In this document: one piece after another, positions 27,698 through 36,947 of the stretch | How the letters are laid out: every line of letters starts with the position of its first letter | How positions within the stretch are numbered: the stretch's first letter is position 1 | Source of the DNA: Fortiea sp. LEGE XX443 | Lineage (GTDB): Bacteria > Cyanobacteriota > Cyanobacteriia > Cyanobacteriales > Nostocaceae | Length of the DNA: 54,999 nucleotides | Direction of reading: 5' to 3' | NCBI RefSeq assembly: GCF_015206815.1 | Contig: NZ_JADEXZ010000037.1 | Location: 1 to 54,999, forward strand | Notes under the pieces: generated by a model | Seen by the model: the letters and a program-made list of their open reading frames with translations, nothing else | Database searches by the model: none | What the model was told of the DNA's origin: nothing | Made by a program: the position numbers and the translations under genes

Positions 27698-28396
27698 ATG
27701 GCTGTAATTCGCTTAATTTTGTTGGTGGTAGTACTAGGAGGGCTAACACTATTGTTAGTACAAAACTGGTCGCCTGCCATATCGTTAGCATTTTTGGGTA
27801 TGCGTACTCAGCAACTACCCCTAGCGATGTGGATTTTATTCGCCAGTACAGCAGGTGCATTTACATCTGTATTGATAACTACCTTATTTAAATTTTCAAG
27901 TTACTTTGAGGGACAACCACGGCAAACTCCTTTGAAATCAGCAGCAACTTCACGGCGTGTCAAAACACCTCCCTCAGAAGAACCTACACCTCCTCCTTTT
28001 ACTTCTCAATCACCTAACAGCCAAACCAAGGCTGCTGCGAGTGAAAAATTTGATGATTGGGAAACAAGCAATACAAACGATGATTGGGACTTTGAAGAAC
28101 AGCCGCAACAAACGCCGCCTCCCAATCCTAGAACTCAATCTGCACGCAACTTTGAATCAGAAGAACGCCAAGCAGAGCCAAAAAGTTCTTCTCAGTCGGG
28201 TTCTGTTTATTCCTACAGTTACCGCGAACCAAAAAATACGGCGGTAGGAAAGACAGAATCTGTTTACGATGCTGATTACCGCGTTATTATCCCTCCCTAC
28301 AAATCACCAGCTGATGAACCAGCCGACAAGACTGATGATGACTGGTCGTTTTTTGAAGATGATGAATTTGGAGATGACGATAAGCCACAGAAGTAA
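27698..28396 (+). CDS. LapA-domain (DUF1049-type) membrane protein with acidic tail
   Basis: A 232-aa protein with two N-terminal membrane helices (about residues 4-24 and 42-66) carrying the LapA-like pattern LLVQNWSPAISLAFLG and LPLAMWILFASTAGAFTS. A long Pro/Ser/Glu/Asp-rich cytoplasmic tail ends in DDWSFFEDDEFGDDDKPQK. The tail is probably disordered. LapA/YciM-type proteins help regulate envelope lipid synthesis in proteobacteria. The cyanobacterial role is not known to me. Confidence 0.75.
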   Translation: MAVIRLILLVVVLGGLTLLLVQNWSPAISLAFLGMRTQQLPLAMWILFASTAGAFTSVLITTLFKFSSYFEGQPRQTPLKSAATSRRVKTPPSEEPTPPPFTSQSPNSQTKAAASEKFDDWETSNTNDDWDFEEQPQQTPPPNPRTQSARNFESEERQAEPKSSSQSGSVYSYSYREPKNTAVGKTESVYDADYRVIIPPYKSPADEPADKTDDDWSFFEDDEFGDDDKPQK

Positions 28397-28423
28397 TGAG
28401 TCATTAGTCAAAAAGCTAAAGTA

Positions 28424-28470
28424 TGAAATTTCATACTTCATACTTCATACTTCACACTTCATACTTCTTT
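28424..28470. repeat. Short tandem repeat (TTCATAC)n
   Basis: Several copies of the heptamer TTCATAC/TTCACAC next to an inverted GTATGAA motif, between two convergent genes. The repeat supplies the last codons of the minus-strand small protein. Confidence 0.7.
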
Positions 28471-28645
28471 CACGCGACTCTTGCTTGACTTTACCGTTCA
28501 TAGCAGCTTCCTGCAAAGCCATGAAAGCATTGAAATCTTCCATATCATAACGGGTAGTTAATAAATGCCGTAATTGATTTTCTGCTTCAACCGTCAGATA
28601 ACCAGTTACTAAAGCTTGTTGTACAACGTCACGAATTCGAGTCAT
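28445..28645 (-). CDS. Small helical protein (66 aa), unknown function
   Basis: MTRIRDVVQQALVTGYLTVE followed by AENQLRHLLTTRYDMEDFNA and a helical end. The start of the protein is conserved-looking, whereas the last ten residues (QESRERSMKCEV) come from the adjoining TTCATAC repeat, so the original C-terminus was probably altered by repeat growth. Cyanobacteria carry many small proteins of this type; I know of no function. Confidence 0.6.
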   Translation of the reverse strand: MTRIRDVVQQALVTGYLTVEAENQLRHLLTTRYDMEDFNAFMALQEAAMNGKVKQESRERSMKCEV

Positions 28646-29114
28646 GGTTGATGCCTCTTAACACACCACATTGATTCTTGGTTAATACTCCGGTGAAATA
28701 TGTATCGGTTTTTGTGTCTAAACCTTCAATTTTCCTAAGCTTGGTTTGTACAAGTTTAAAAACATGGTCATTTTTTACACCTTTCTCGGCAAGAATTATT
28801 GATGAAAACCGATTTTTAGGGAATTTTATAATTCTAATAATGTGATGTTAAAAACACAGTGTGATGCCTATCTAAAAATTCCCACAGCACAGATCAAAAG
28901 TTCCGTAGATATATATTGACAGAATTTGTTTGCTTAAAGTTTCAAACAAGCTTGATAAAATTTCTGTTAAGTCTAAAGATATCTAAGCACGAACTTCCAA
29001 GTCACCTAACAAGAGTTAGCAAATTCGTTAGAAATTTATCTTTGATTTATTTTTGCTTCATCAAATAATAGTTAGGATATTGCCGGGGTTAGATTAAATA
29101 CATAAATATTAGTA
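28646..29114. other. Intergenic region before the NB-ARC gene
   Basis: 469 bp between divergent genes, AT-rich. No element could be assigned beyond the presumed promoters of both neighbours. Confidence 0.4.
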
Positions 29115-30731
29115 ATGTCAGCACCTGATTCAAGTCAAATAGAAGAAGAATTTGTTGAGGCTAAAAATAATTGGGAGTTAGAAAAGTTATACGTAGATTT
29201 AGCATCAACAAAAGGGAAAGCTTTAACACCTGTAGAAAAAAAATTCTTGAGAGGTTTACTGTGTGGTTGTAGCCCAGCAGAAATCGCTAGTATAGTTTAT
29301 CAAAGTCGTAGTAGTAGCACTGTTAGAGTCTATCTGTCTAATGGATTATACAAGTATCTAGAAGAAATGCTGAGTAATGCAGCTGGTCACTCAGTCAAAG
29401 TTAAAAATTGGAGTCGTGTAACTTATTTACTCGAAAAAGCTGGGTATAAAAAAGGAAGGTTTCAATTACCGACAGCAATCACTCTCAGAAAAACTCACAA
29501 AGAACAAGACTCAGAGTTAGTAAAAATTAATTCGACCTCAATCAGAGATTGGGGTGAAGCAATTGATGTGAGTGTTTTCCACGGACGAAAAATAGAACTG
29601 GCGAAAACTCAACAATGGATTTTGCAAGAGGGCTGTCGCCTACTGTTAATCTTGGGCATGGGTGGTATTGGTAAGACAGCTTTTTCGGTGAAGCTGGCAC
29701 AAGAAATTCAAGATCAGTTCGATTATGTTATCTGGCGATCGCTGCATTTTTCCCCTTCCCCAGAGCAGATATTAGAGCAACTAATTCAGACTTTATTGCC
29801 AACCCCAGAGACTGCAACTGCAAAAACTGTCGAAAGTCGCATCTCTCAATTGATAGACATTTTTCGTAATGCTCGGTGTTTAATTATTTTAGATAATTTC
29901 GATACAATTTTAGCCAGTAGCGGCAATAGTTACGCTAAAACCGAATTTTCCACTTTAACAGTCAACAACCAAGGCACAAAAAATCTCCTGCCACAAATTC
30001 AATATCGTCAAGGATATGAACTATATGGAGAATTAATTAGGCGGATAGGAGAATCTCAACATCAAAGCAGCTTAGTGTTAACCAGTCGGGAAAAAATTCC
30101 CGAAATAGCTGCTCTAGAAGGTAATACATCACCTGTTCGCTCTTTCAGGTTAACTGGCTTAAATCAATCAGAAAGTCACTCAATTCTGAGAGCTAAAGGT
30201 TTTATCAACATCCCAGAAGACAGATGTCGAGTCTTAGTAGAACAATATGGCGGTAATCCGTTATTTCTACAATTAGTAGCTACGACAATTCAAGAGTTAT
30301 TTGGTGGCAATATTGATGAGTTTATCGCCCAGGGAACTGTAGTTTTTGGAGATATTCGCGCCATACTAGATCAACAGTTCAATCGTTTGTCTCAACTAGA
30401 AAAGCATATGATGTACTGGTTGGCGATGAAGCAAAACGCTGTTTCTGTAAGACAGTTGCAGCAAAACACTATACCCGGATTGTCACCTAGACTATCGCAA
30501 AGATTAATCTTAGAAGCTGTAGATTTATTACATAGGCGATCTCTAATTGAACAACAAGCATCCAGTTTTTCTCAAACTCCAGTGTTAATGGAGTACATGA
30601 TTGAGCGATCGCTCGAAGAAAACTTAAAATTAAGTGAAGAACAAGAAGGCTATTTCTTAATGAGCCAGACAATTTTTGCCGCCCACTTAAAAAACCATCT
30701 CCGAGAAAGTCGCCTGAATGCGGAGATTTAA
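29115..30731 (+). CDS. NB-ARC (STAND) ATPase with N-terminal vMAP/HTH-like domain, no WD40 repeats
   Basis: A 538-aa protein. Residues 1-110 resemble the N-terminal domain common in cyanobacterial STAND proteins (LTPVEKKFLRGLLCGCSPAE, then RVYLSNGLYKYLE). The NB-ARC ATPase follows with Walker A LGMGGIGKT (about 182), Walker B CLIILDNFD (about 255), a sensor region LVLTSREK and a GNPLFLQL motif (about 378). Cyanobacterial relatives usually end in many WD40 or pentapeptide repeats, but this one stops after the helical ARC2-like region. STAND proteins are signal-activated switches, some in phage defence. No partner is visible here. Confidence 0.82.
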   Translation: MSAPDSSQIEEEFVEAKNNWELEKLYVDLASTKGKALTPVEKKFLRGLLCGCSPAEIASIVYQSRSSSTVRVYLSNGLYKYLEEMLSNAAGHSVKVKNWSRVTYLLEKAGYKKGRFQLPTAITLRKTHKEQDSELVKINSTSIRDWGEAIDVSVFHGRKIELAKTQQWILQEGCRLLLILGMGGIGKTAFSVKLAQEIQDQFDYVIWRSLHFSPSPEQILEQLIQTLLPTPETATAKTVESRISQLIDIFRNARCLIILDNFDTILASSGNSYAKTEFSTLTVNNQGTKNLLPQIQYRQGYELYGELIRRIGESQHQSSLVLTSREKIPEIAALEGNTSPVRSFRLTGLNQSESHSILRAKGFINIPEDRCRVLVEQYGGNPLFLQLVATTIQELFGGNIDEFIAQGTVVFGDIRAILDQQFNRLSQLEKHMMYWLAMKQNAVSVRQLQQNTIPGLSPRLSQRLILEAVDLLHRRSLIEQQASSFSQTPVLMEYMIERSLEENLKLSEEQEGYFLMSQTIFAAHLKNHLRESRLNAEI

Positions 30732-30773
30732 AGTAAAGTGAGGAGTTGAGAATTTACTGGAGTAAAGCGACTG

Positions 30774-31322
30774 GTGAGCAGCTTATTGCAAGGAGTCAGC
30801 CTGTACTTAATTGGCATGATGGGCGCTGGAAAGACCACAGTAGGGCGTTTACTAGCACAGCAGTTGGGTTATGGGTTTGTAGATACTGATGATGTCATTG
30901 CTAAAGCCGCAGGTAGACCCATCACTCAGCTATTTGCGGAGGAAGGAGAAGCAGCATTCCGCCAGTTGGAAAGTGATGTCTTGGCACAGGTATGCGCTCA
31001 TGTGAATTTGACAGTAGCTACAGGTGGCGGAATTGTGATGCGGCGAGAAAATTGGAGTTATCTGCGTCACGGTTTAATTGTGTGGCTAGATGTGCCAGTG
31101 GAACTACTCTACATCCGCTTGGCTGAGGATACCACAAGACCATTGCTACAAGATCCCGATCCTCAAGGTAAATTGCGATCGCTCCTCGAAGAACGCCAAC
31201 CACTATACGCCCAAGCTGATTTGCATATCACAGTACAAGAAGGGGAAACACCAGAACAAATTGCCAACAGAGTTATGGAAGCAATTCCTAGTGTACTGAA
31301 AACATCTGTTTCACACGAGTGA
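30774..31322 (+). CDS. aroK: Shikimate kinase
   Basis: A 182-aa P-loop kinase phosphorylating shikimate in chorismate synthesis. Walker A is GMMGAGKTTVG (about residue 14), the shikimate-binding DTDD is at about 38, GGGIV at about 84, and the LID region is DTTRPLLQ (about 119). Start is GTG at 30774. It follows the NB-ARC gene by 42 nt and precedes argB by 63 nt. Confidence 0.95.
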   Translation: MSSLLQGVSLYLIGMMGAGKTTVGRLLAQQLGYGFVDTDDVIAKAAGRPITQLFAEEGEAAFRQLESDVLAQVCAHVNLTVATGGGIVMRRENWSYLRHGLIVWLDVPVELLYIRLAEDTTRPLLQDPDPQGKLRSLLEERQPLYAQADLHITVQEGETPEQIANRVMEAIPSVLKTSVSHE

Positions 31323-31385
31323 AGTGATTGTGACTGGTGAAAAAGTCTTCTACACTGACTGCATAGGTTTTAAATTTCAACCAAG

Positions 31386-32279
31386 ATGGTCAACGATACT
31401 GAGTATATCAGGCACGATGAAGCTACTCGTGTGCGAGTCCTTAGCGAAGCACTACCTTACATTCAACAATTTGTAGGTCGCACTGTTGTAGTTAAATATG
31501 GTGGTGCGGCGATGAAAGATAGCATCCTCAAAGACAAAGTAATCCGCGATATTGTTTTTTTATCCTGCGTTGGCTTACGCCCAATTCTTGTACACGGTGG
31601 TGGCCCAGAAATTAACAGTTGGTTAGATAAATTAGGCATCGAAGCCCAATTTAAAAATGGTTTGCGAGTCACCGACGCTGCCACAATGGATGTGGTGGAG
31701 ATGGTTTTAGTCGGTCGAGTTAATAAAGAAATTGTTGCCTTGATTCATCAAGCTGGTGGTATGGCAGTGGGGCTGTGCGGTAAAGATGGTAACTTGATTA
31801 CAGCCCGTCCCCAAGGTCAAGAAGGCATCGGCTTTGTGGGCGAAGTTAGCGGTATTAATATCAAAATTTTAGAAACCCTTTCTAGTAATGGCTATATTCC
31901 GGTAGTGTCGAGTGTAGCCGCAGACGAGTCGGGACAGGCTTATAACATTAACGCAGATACTGTTGCTGGGGAAATTGCGGCTGCACTGGGGGCAGAAAAG
32001 TTGATTTTGCTGACCGATACTAGAGGCATTTTAAAAGATTATAAAGACCCGTCTACTTTGATTCCGAAAGTAGATATTCGGGAAGCCCGCGATTTAATTG
32101 CTAGTGGTGTTGTTAGTGGGGGAATGATACCCAAAGTTAGTTGTTGCGTGCGATCGCTCGCTCAAGGAGTCAAGGCTGCACACATTATCGATGGTCGTCT
32201 TCCCCACGCGCTGTTACTGGAAATCTTTACTGACGTTGGGATTGGGACGATGATTCTGGGTTCACAGTTTGCACCCTAG
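31386..32279 (+). CDS. argB: N-acetylglutamate kinase
   Basis: A 297-aa amino-acid kinase of arginine synthesis, in cyanobacteria controlled by PII signalling. Landmarks are VVKYGGAAM (about 36), [13 protein letters not shown] (about 78), [17 protein letters not shown] (about 181) and [10 protein letters not shown] (about 243). The N-terminal extension [20 protein letters not shown] is that of arginine-sensitive, PII-regulated enzymes. Confidence 0.96.
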   Translation: MVNDTEYIRHDEATRVRVLSEALPYIQQFVGRTVVVKYGGAAMKDSILKDKVIRDIVFLSCVGLRPILVHGGGPEINSWLDKLGIEAQFKNGLRVTDAATMDVVEMVLVGRVNKEIVALIHQAGGMAVGLCGKDGNLITARPQGQEGIGFVGEVSGINIKILETLSSNGYIPVVSSVAADESGQAYNINADTVAGEIAAALGAEKLILLTDTRGILKDYKDPSTLIPKVDIREARDLIASGVVSGGMIPKVSCCVRSLAQGVKAAHIIDGRLPHALLLEIFTDVGIGTMILGSQFAP

Positions 32280-32382
32280 GAGCAAGGGAGCTTTCACCCA
32301 CAAGTGGAGTGATTTTTCCCCCTGCTCCCTGCTCCCCTGCTCTTTAATTTATCTTCTTCCCGTGTCTCCCTCATTTTCCTGG

Positions 32383-32829
32383 CTATCGATACCAACGAGG
32401 ATGATTTAAAATTACCCGCGATCGCCCTCTAAAAGGTGTCCGCCGCCAGGAATTGTTGATAATCACCGGATTCCCGAATTTGGAATTATGAAACCTATGG
32501 TGTCTTACTCTGGGATAATAATTAGGGTAAATAGTCCGACTCGGTGATTTGTAATCATAAGACCTGTGATGTCTTACCCTGGGATAATAATTAGGGTAAA
32601 TAGTCCGACTCGGTAATAATCCTGTTGAGGGATCTACTGGTACAGGGGTGGGAATCGGACTACCATAAATAAATGAACCAACAGCAGGTGGCTGATTCAC
32701 ACTATAAGGATTGCTGCGTTCAATAAAAATCGCACTTTGAGCAGAAGCTGGAGCGTTCACAGCACTCATCAACATTAGACTAATTCCTGCTCCTAGCCAA
32801 TTTAGTTGAGAAAGCTTGATATTTACCAT
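32383..32829 (-). CDS. Small secreted Tyr/Arg/Pro-rich protein with internal duplication
   Basis: A 148-aa protein with a signal peptide (hydrophobic residues about 10-28, cleavage after APASA). The mature part contains the 16-residue segment SRTIYPNYYPRVRHHR twice (about residues 74 and 95). The duplication is visible in DNA as a direct repeat with a 63-bp offset around 32505-32620. The C-terminus is strongly basic (WRRTPFRGRSRVIL). Function unknown; it is probably extracellular or envelope-bound. Confidence 0.7.
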   Translation of the reverse strand: MVNIKLSQLNWLGAGISLMLMSAVNAPASAQSAIFIERSNPYSVNQPPAVGSFIYGSPIPTPVPVDPSTGLLPSRTIYPNYYPRVRHHRSYDYKSPSRTIYPNYYPRVRHHRFHNSKFGNPVIINNSWRRTPFRGRSRVILNHPRWYR

Positions 32830-32979
32830 ATTTTACTTGCCTGTAATGAATAAATGAGTGTTTTTACAGTTGACTACTAGTTAAAATTTTAAAAGTTTAT
32901 CTACTTTAAGATTGCCAGCTTTTAAAAAGATTACAAAAAGATTACTGGCTTTGGCAAAATTAAGGCAGTACGGATTTAT

Positions 32980-33510
32980 ATGCAAAACGTGAGTGAAGAA
33001 AGTTTAGAAATTGCTAGAAAGCTTTACCAAGCGGGTAAGCTTGCCTTTGAAAATGGGCAATATCGAGAAGCTATAGAAAATCTGGAAAAGGCAAGTGCTT
33101 TGTTAACTCGTAATTCCCGCCTTGGAGGTGAAGTAGAAATTTGGCTAGTAACAGCTTATGAAGCAGCCGGACGTAATGAGGAAGCGATCGCACTTTGTAA
33201 GCAACTCCAAAGACATCCCTACGCGGAAACCAATAAACAAGCACGGCGGTTGCTGTATATTTTACAAGCACCAAAGCTCAAACGACCAAGTGAATGGATG
33301 ACCGAAATTCCAGATTTGGCTGCATTATCTGACAATGAATCTAAAGTGCGTGTCGCTGTCAATCCTGGCAAATCCTCTCCACCAAAAAAAACTACTGAAC
33401 CAGAATTTGTTGATCTCAGCCAGGTCAATACCAGAGATAATCGCTTTATCTGGGTGGCGCTAATTGTGATTGGATTAGTTTTTTCATATTTAGTTTGGTC
33501 GGCTGTTTAA
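32980..33510 (+). CDS. TPR-like protein with C-terminal membrane anchor
   Basis: A 176-aa protein. Residues 5-90 form two to three TPR-type helical pairs (ARKLYQAGKLAFENGQYREAI, then GEVEIWLVTAYEAAGRNEEAI). A polar linker follows, and a C-terminal membrane segment (FIWVALIVIGLVFSYLVWSA) anchors it, so the TPR part is probably cytoplasmic. It is a plausible assembly or scaffold protein; the partner is unknown. Confidence 0.75.
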   Translation: MQNVSEESLEIARKLYQAGKLAFENGQYREAIENLEKASALLTRNSRLGGEVEIWLVTAYEAAGRNEEAIALCKQLQRHPYAETNKQARRLLYILQAPKLKRPSEWMTEIPDLAALSDNESKVRVAVNPGKSSPPKKTTEPEFVDLSQVNTRDNRFIWVALIVIGLVFSYLVWSAV

Positions 33511-33584
33511 TTAAATATGAAGTATGAAATATAAATTTTATCTTTTATGCTTCATACTTTATTTGATTTTTTGGGAGAAATATA

Positions 33585-34463
33585 GTGATGAATTTTTCTA
33601 TTGTGGGAAAGACTTTTATGTGGTTAATTCAACCATTGAGTTTTTTGCAAGCCAACATAAAACGCGATCGCATTAATCGCTTTTTTCCCACTCGTAAACC
33701 CATACTGTGGTTGGTGGTGTTAACATCGCTGCTGCTGTCTGGTTGTGTAAAGTATGATATGAGCGTGAACTTTAACCACTCTAATAGTGGTGAATTGGTG
33801 CAGCATATTAAGTTAGGTGAACGGCTTACAAGTTTTAGCGGTGATTACGTATATGCTTGGTTAGATAGTATAGAAACTCGTACCCGCAAACTCGAAGGTA
33901 AAGCCCGACGAATTTCTCCAGAAGAAGTAATAGTTACAATTCCCTTCAGTAATGCTCAGGAATTACAAACTAAATTCAATGAGTTTTTTAACTCCCATAA
34001 CAATCAAAAATTAGAAGCTAAACCTAGCGAATCTGATTCTGAATTACCAAAAATTGAATCAAATTTATTGCTATTTCAGAATAATTTTTTACTATTAGTC
34101 CGAAATCGGTTAATTTATGATTTAGATTTGCGATCGCTCGCCTTAATTGCCAGTAAAGGTAATGTGCTTGCTGATGCTGGTGCAATTCTTGATTTGGAAT
34201 TTACCTTAAAAACCCCTTGGGGAGCTAAAAATATTCAACTCACTGAAAATGCCATCGAACCAGAAAAGCAAGGTAATCAACTGGTATGGCGACTCAACCC
34301 CGGTGAACTTAACCATATAGAAGTAGTTTTCTGGCTTCCCAGTCCCCTTGGTATTGGTGGTTTGTTAATCATTCTCTTTGTCTGGGGTGGATTGTACTTA
34401 AGATACACCTTTATGCCAGATCCCAGAGTTCAGTTTGCGCCTCAACCCGCTGCTACGGAATAG
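33585..34463 (+). CDS. DUF3153-type membrane lipoprotein
   Basis: A 292-aa protein. Residues 38-54 form a lipoprotein-type signal with lipobox LLSGC (Cys about 54). A beta-rich periplasmic domain (VKYDMSVNFNHSNSGELVQH onward) and a C-terminal membrane helix (about 256-275) follow. This layout is typical of a conserved cyanobacterial family annotated DUF3153. ATGATG offers two adjacent starts, and a later start nearer the lipobox cannot be excluded. STRR-like repeats lie just upstream (about 33515-33560). Confidence 0.75.
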   Translation: MMNFSIVGKTFMWLIQPLSFLQANIKRDRINRFFPTRKPILWLVVLTSLLLSGCVKYDMSVNFNHSNSGELVQHIKLGERLTSFSGDYVYAWLDSIETRTRKLEGKARRISPEEVIVTIPFSNAQELQTKFNEFFNSHNNQKLEAKPSESDSELPKIESNLLLFQNNFLLLVRNRLIYDLDLRSLALIASKGNVLADAGAILDLEFTLKTPWGAKNIQLTENAIEPEKQGNQLVWRLNPGELNHIEVVFWLPSPLGIGGLLIILFVWGGLYLRYTFMPDPRVQFAPQPAATE

Positions 34464-34555
34464 TAAGGTACATGCGATCGCCACTAATAAAATTAATTTT
34501 GAAGATAGCGATCGCTATCCCAATTAAAGAATAAATCAAAGTGATCATCTATACT

Positions 34556-35316
34556 GTTTCAATCCCTAATAGGGATTAATTGAAGTTGCAACCTGGCTTT
34601 TCTGGTTTGTGCAAACGGAGTAGCACGTTTCAATCCCTAATAGGGATTAATTGAAGTTGCAACTCAACTTGTTCTAGTTGATAGCCAAGCAATGGAGGTT
34701 TCAATCCCTAATAGGGATTAATTGAAGTTGCAACTGGAGGCTACACCAGGGAATCAGCCGAGTGTATGTACCAGGTTTCAATCCCTAATAGGGATTAATT
34801 GAAGTTGCAACGAGCAGCATATTCAGGACTATATAAAGGCTGTTGTTGTTTCAATCCCTAATAGGGATTAATTGAAGTTGCAACAATAAATCCAGGATCT
34901 ACCTCTATGCAGTTTTCAGTTTCAATCCCTAATAGGGATTAATTGAAGTTGCAACCTTCGATTCTTTTTTCATCGTTTGGTAGATAACCAGTTTCAATCC
35001 CTAATAGGGATTAATTGAAGTTGCAACTTAATAATCAAAGCTTTTTCTGAAAGTAAGAGTTTTAGTTTCAATCCCTAATAGGGATTAATTGAAGTTGCAA
35101 CAGATTTCATAGAGCAACTAAAATCGATGCCTGAAGTTTCAATCCCTAATAGGGATTAATTGAAGTTGCAACTCAATACGAAGGGGCTGTACATCGCATT
35201 AAAGAAGTTTCAATCCCTAATAGGGATTAATTGAAGTTGCAACTTGCACTCTATAAAGTGCCACGAAATCAGCATCTAAGTTTCAATCCCTAATAGGGAT
35301 TAATTGAAGTTGCAAC
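34556..35316 (-). CRISPR. Type I-D CRISPR array, 11 repeats and 10 spacers
   Basis: Eleven apparently identical 37-bp repeats begin at 34556, 34627, 34698, 34775, 34848, 34919, 34991, 35065, 35136, 35207 and 35280. On the plus strand each starts GTTTCAATCCC and ends GAAGTTGCAAC. Spacers are 34-40 bp. The minus-strand version ends in GGGATTGAAAC, the usual crRNA 5' handle of cyanobacterial I-D systems, so the array is transcribed leftwards, in line with the cas genes. The leader should lie at 35317-35527 and the newest spacer is expected at 35244-35279. The centre of the repeat (AATCCCTA-T-TAGGGATT) forms the Cas6 hairpin. I recognise no spacer target. Confidence 0.98.
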
Positions 35317-35527
35317 GGCGGAAGGCGCAAAACTAATCTGTATTTGGTTTTCGAGGTTCGGTTTCGCGGATGGGAAAAGTATAGCATCAAAAAAAGACAA
35401 TTGATTTAAGTCAAACGGCTGAAACCCAGACAGTATAAGGTGCGCGGCAGGTTTTAATTTATTTTTTCTGCAAAAGCTTGTACGGAAAGGAATACAGCCA
35501 TTTTGACTCGAACCTAATTTTTTACAG
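35317..35527 (-). promoter_or_regulatory. CRISPR leader
   Basis: 211 bp between cas2 and the leader-proximal repeat. On the minus strand it carries a TATACT -10-like hexamer (35379-35384). A 10-bp inverted repeat, CGCGGATGGG (35365-35374) and CCCATCCGCG (35531-35540), spans the leader and the end of cas2. Confidence 0.6.
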
Positions 35528-35833
35528 CTACCCATCCGCGCATTCCGCAAAGAAAATGGTTTCGTCGCGGGGTTGTTCACCACCGATGCGTTCAATTTTA
35601 GGAAAACAGCAGCCACACAGAAAGTAAAAGCGGATGCTATCGGTGTCTGGCTTGATGAGTTTGTGTAAGCGTGATCGCAGTTTAGCATATTGAGTATCAG
35701 TCAGCTGACATTCAAACACACTATACTGCACCCACTGACCATAGGATTTGAGGATTTTGTGAATTTTGGTGCGGCGTTTATCCTCTGAGATATCGTAGGA
35801 TATCATGACTTTCTTTCTTAATTCGTCTTTCAC
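35528..35833 (-). CDS. cas2: CRISPR adaptation endonuclease subunit Cas2
   Basis: A 101-aa ferredoxin-fold protein beginning with the basic MKDELRKK and the Cas2 core VMISYDISEDKRRTKIHKIL, whose Asp (about residue 14) is the conserved acidic residue. GQWVQYSVFECQLTD is the second strand signature. Cas2 dimers bridge Cas1 in the spacer-integration complex. It lies 28 nt after cas1, with TGACAGG/TGATAGG repeats in the junction, and directly upstream of the leader. Confidence 0.95.
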   Translation of the reverse strand: MKDELRKKVMISYDISEDKRRTKIHKILKSYGQWVQYSVFECQLTDTQYAKLRSRLHKLIKPDTDSIRFYFLCGCCFPKIERIGGEQPRDETIFFAECADG

Positions 35834-35861
35834 TCAAAAATTTCCCCCTGTCACCTATCAC

Positions 35862-36866
35862 CTATTTCAAAACCAGAGGTGGATATTTCTCGGTTTCGCC
35901 CATGAGGTATTTAGCCAATAATCGCGTTTGTAGTTCAAAGGCTTCTTGGTAAGTGCATTTGCGCCCCATGACGGGGTGTTTAAATTCGGTTTGTTTTTTT
36001 TGTTGGTATAAGCGCAAGAATGTTTTTCGTCCTTCGGGTGTGAGGGAAACTGCGCCGCTTAAGGGTTCGGTGACAAAATCGGCGGTTGTCAACAATTGCT
36101 TATTTAAGGTAGATAAAACCACTGCGTCTACGATGAGGGGACGAAATTCTTCCATTAAGTCGAGTGCGAGAGAAGGTCTACCATAGCGATCGCAATGCAG
36201 GTATCCTAAATATGGGTCAAAACCCACTATATTAATTGCTCCTTGGACATCATGGCGTAATAATGAGTAACCAAAACTGAGTAAAGAATTCACAGGATCG
36301 GTTGGCGGACGGCGCAGGCGGTGAGAAAATTGAAAGTCTGCGTTCCGAATTAGTTGATTGAAACAGCCAAAGTAAGCTGCACTTCCCGCACCTTCTAAAC
36401 CGCGCAGTGAATTGATGTTATGAGTTGTATCAATGGGTGCGATCGCTTGTTCTAAATGGGTAATATTTTTTGATAAATCTATATCTGGAGATTCCCGTTG
36501 GCGGCGGGTGAGAAGCTGACGATAATTTTTCAATTTACCGCGTACAAAACCTTGTACTATATGAATTGCTTGGGATGATTCGCCAGCAGCTTGCCATTGG
36601 GCTTTGCGGACAAATATATTTTTGGTGACTTCTGGTTCTATGCGTCCTAAATAACGTCCATTTTCTGTGAGAAAGGTTAGGGGAATATGACGTTCTAGTA
36701 GTTCAGAAATAACCGCAGGTGAAACAGTGGCGCGTCCTAAAATTACAACACCATCTATTTTGATGAGTGGGATATCTAAAAGAATTTTTTTATCAAATTT
36801 AACGCTGAGGCGCTCGTCAATTTTGCCAATGAAGGCATCTTCTTGGGTGATATAAACTGTACCCAT
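35862..36866 (-). CDS. cas1: CRISPR integrase Cas1
   Basis: A 334-aa protein with an N-terminal beta-domain (TVYITQEDAFIGKIDERLSV) and a helical catalytic domain. The metal ligands lie in SLRGLEGAGSAAYF (Glu, about 158) and in GYLHCDRYGRPSLALDLMEE (His about 222, Asp/Glu about 233). Cas1 catalyses integration of new spacers. It sits between cas4 and cas2, the usual I-D adaptation order. The stop codon lies inside the short repeat TGATAGGTGACAGG. Confidence 0.97.
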   Translation of the reverse strand: MGTVYITQEDAFIGKIDERLSVKFDKKILLDIPLIKIDGVVILGRATVSPAVISELLERHIPLTFLTENGRYLGRIEPEVTKNIFVRKAQWQAAGESSQAIHIVQGFVRGKLKNYRQLLTRRQRESPDIDLSKNITHLEQAIAPIDTTHNINSLRGLEGAGSAAYFGCFNQLIRNADFQFSHRLRRPPTDPVNSLLSFGYSLLRHDVQGAINIVGFDPYLGYLHCDRYGRPSLALDLMEEFRPLIVDAVVLSTLNKQLLTTADFVTEPLSGAVSLTPEGRKTFLRLYQQKKQTEFKHPVMGRKCTYQEAFELQTRLLAKYLMGETEKYPPLVLK

Positions 36867-36947
36867 GATTGTCTCCTGAGTTATTAGATGGGGAGGAAAG
36901 ATTTAACGCAAAGTGGCGCGGAGTTAACGCAGAGTTACACCGAGTGT

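Noticed and set aside
35290-35688. 132-aa minus-strand ORF over the leader and cas2
   Set aside because: It is a shadow of cas2 and the CRISPR leader in another frame.
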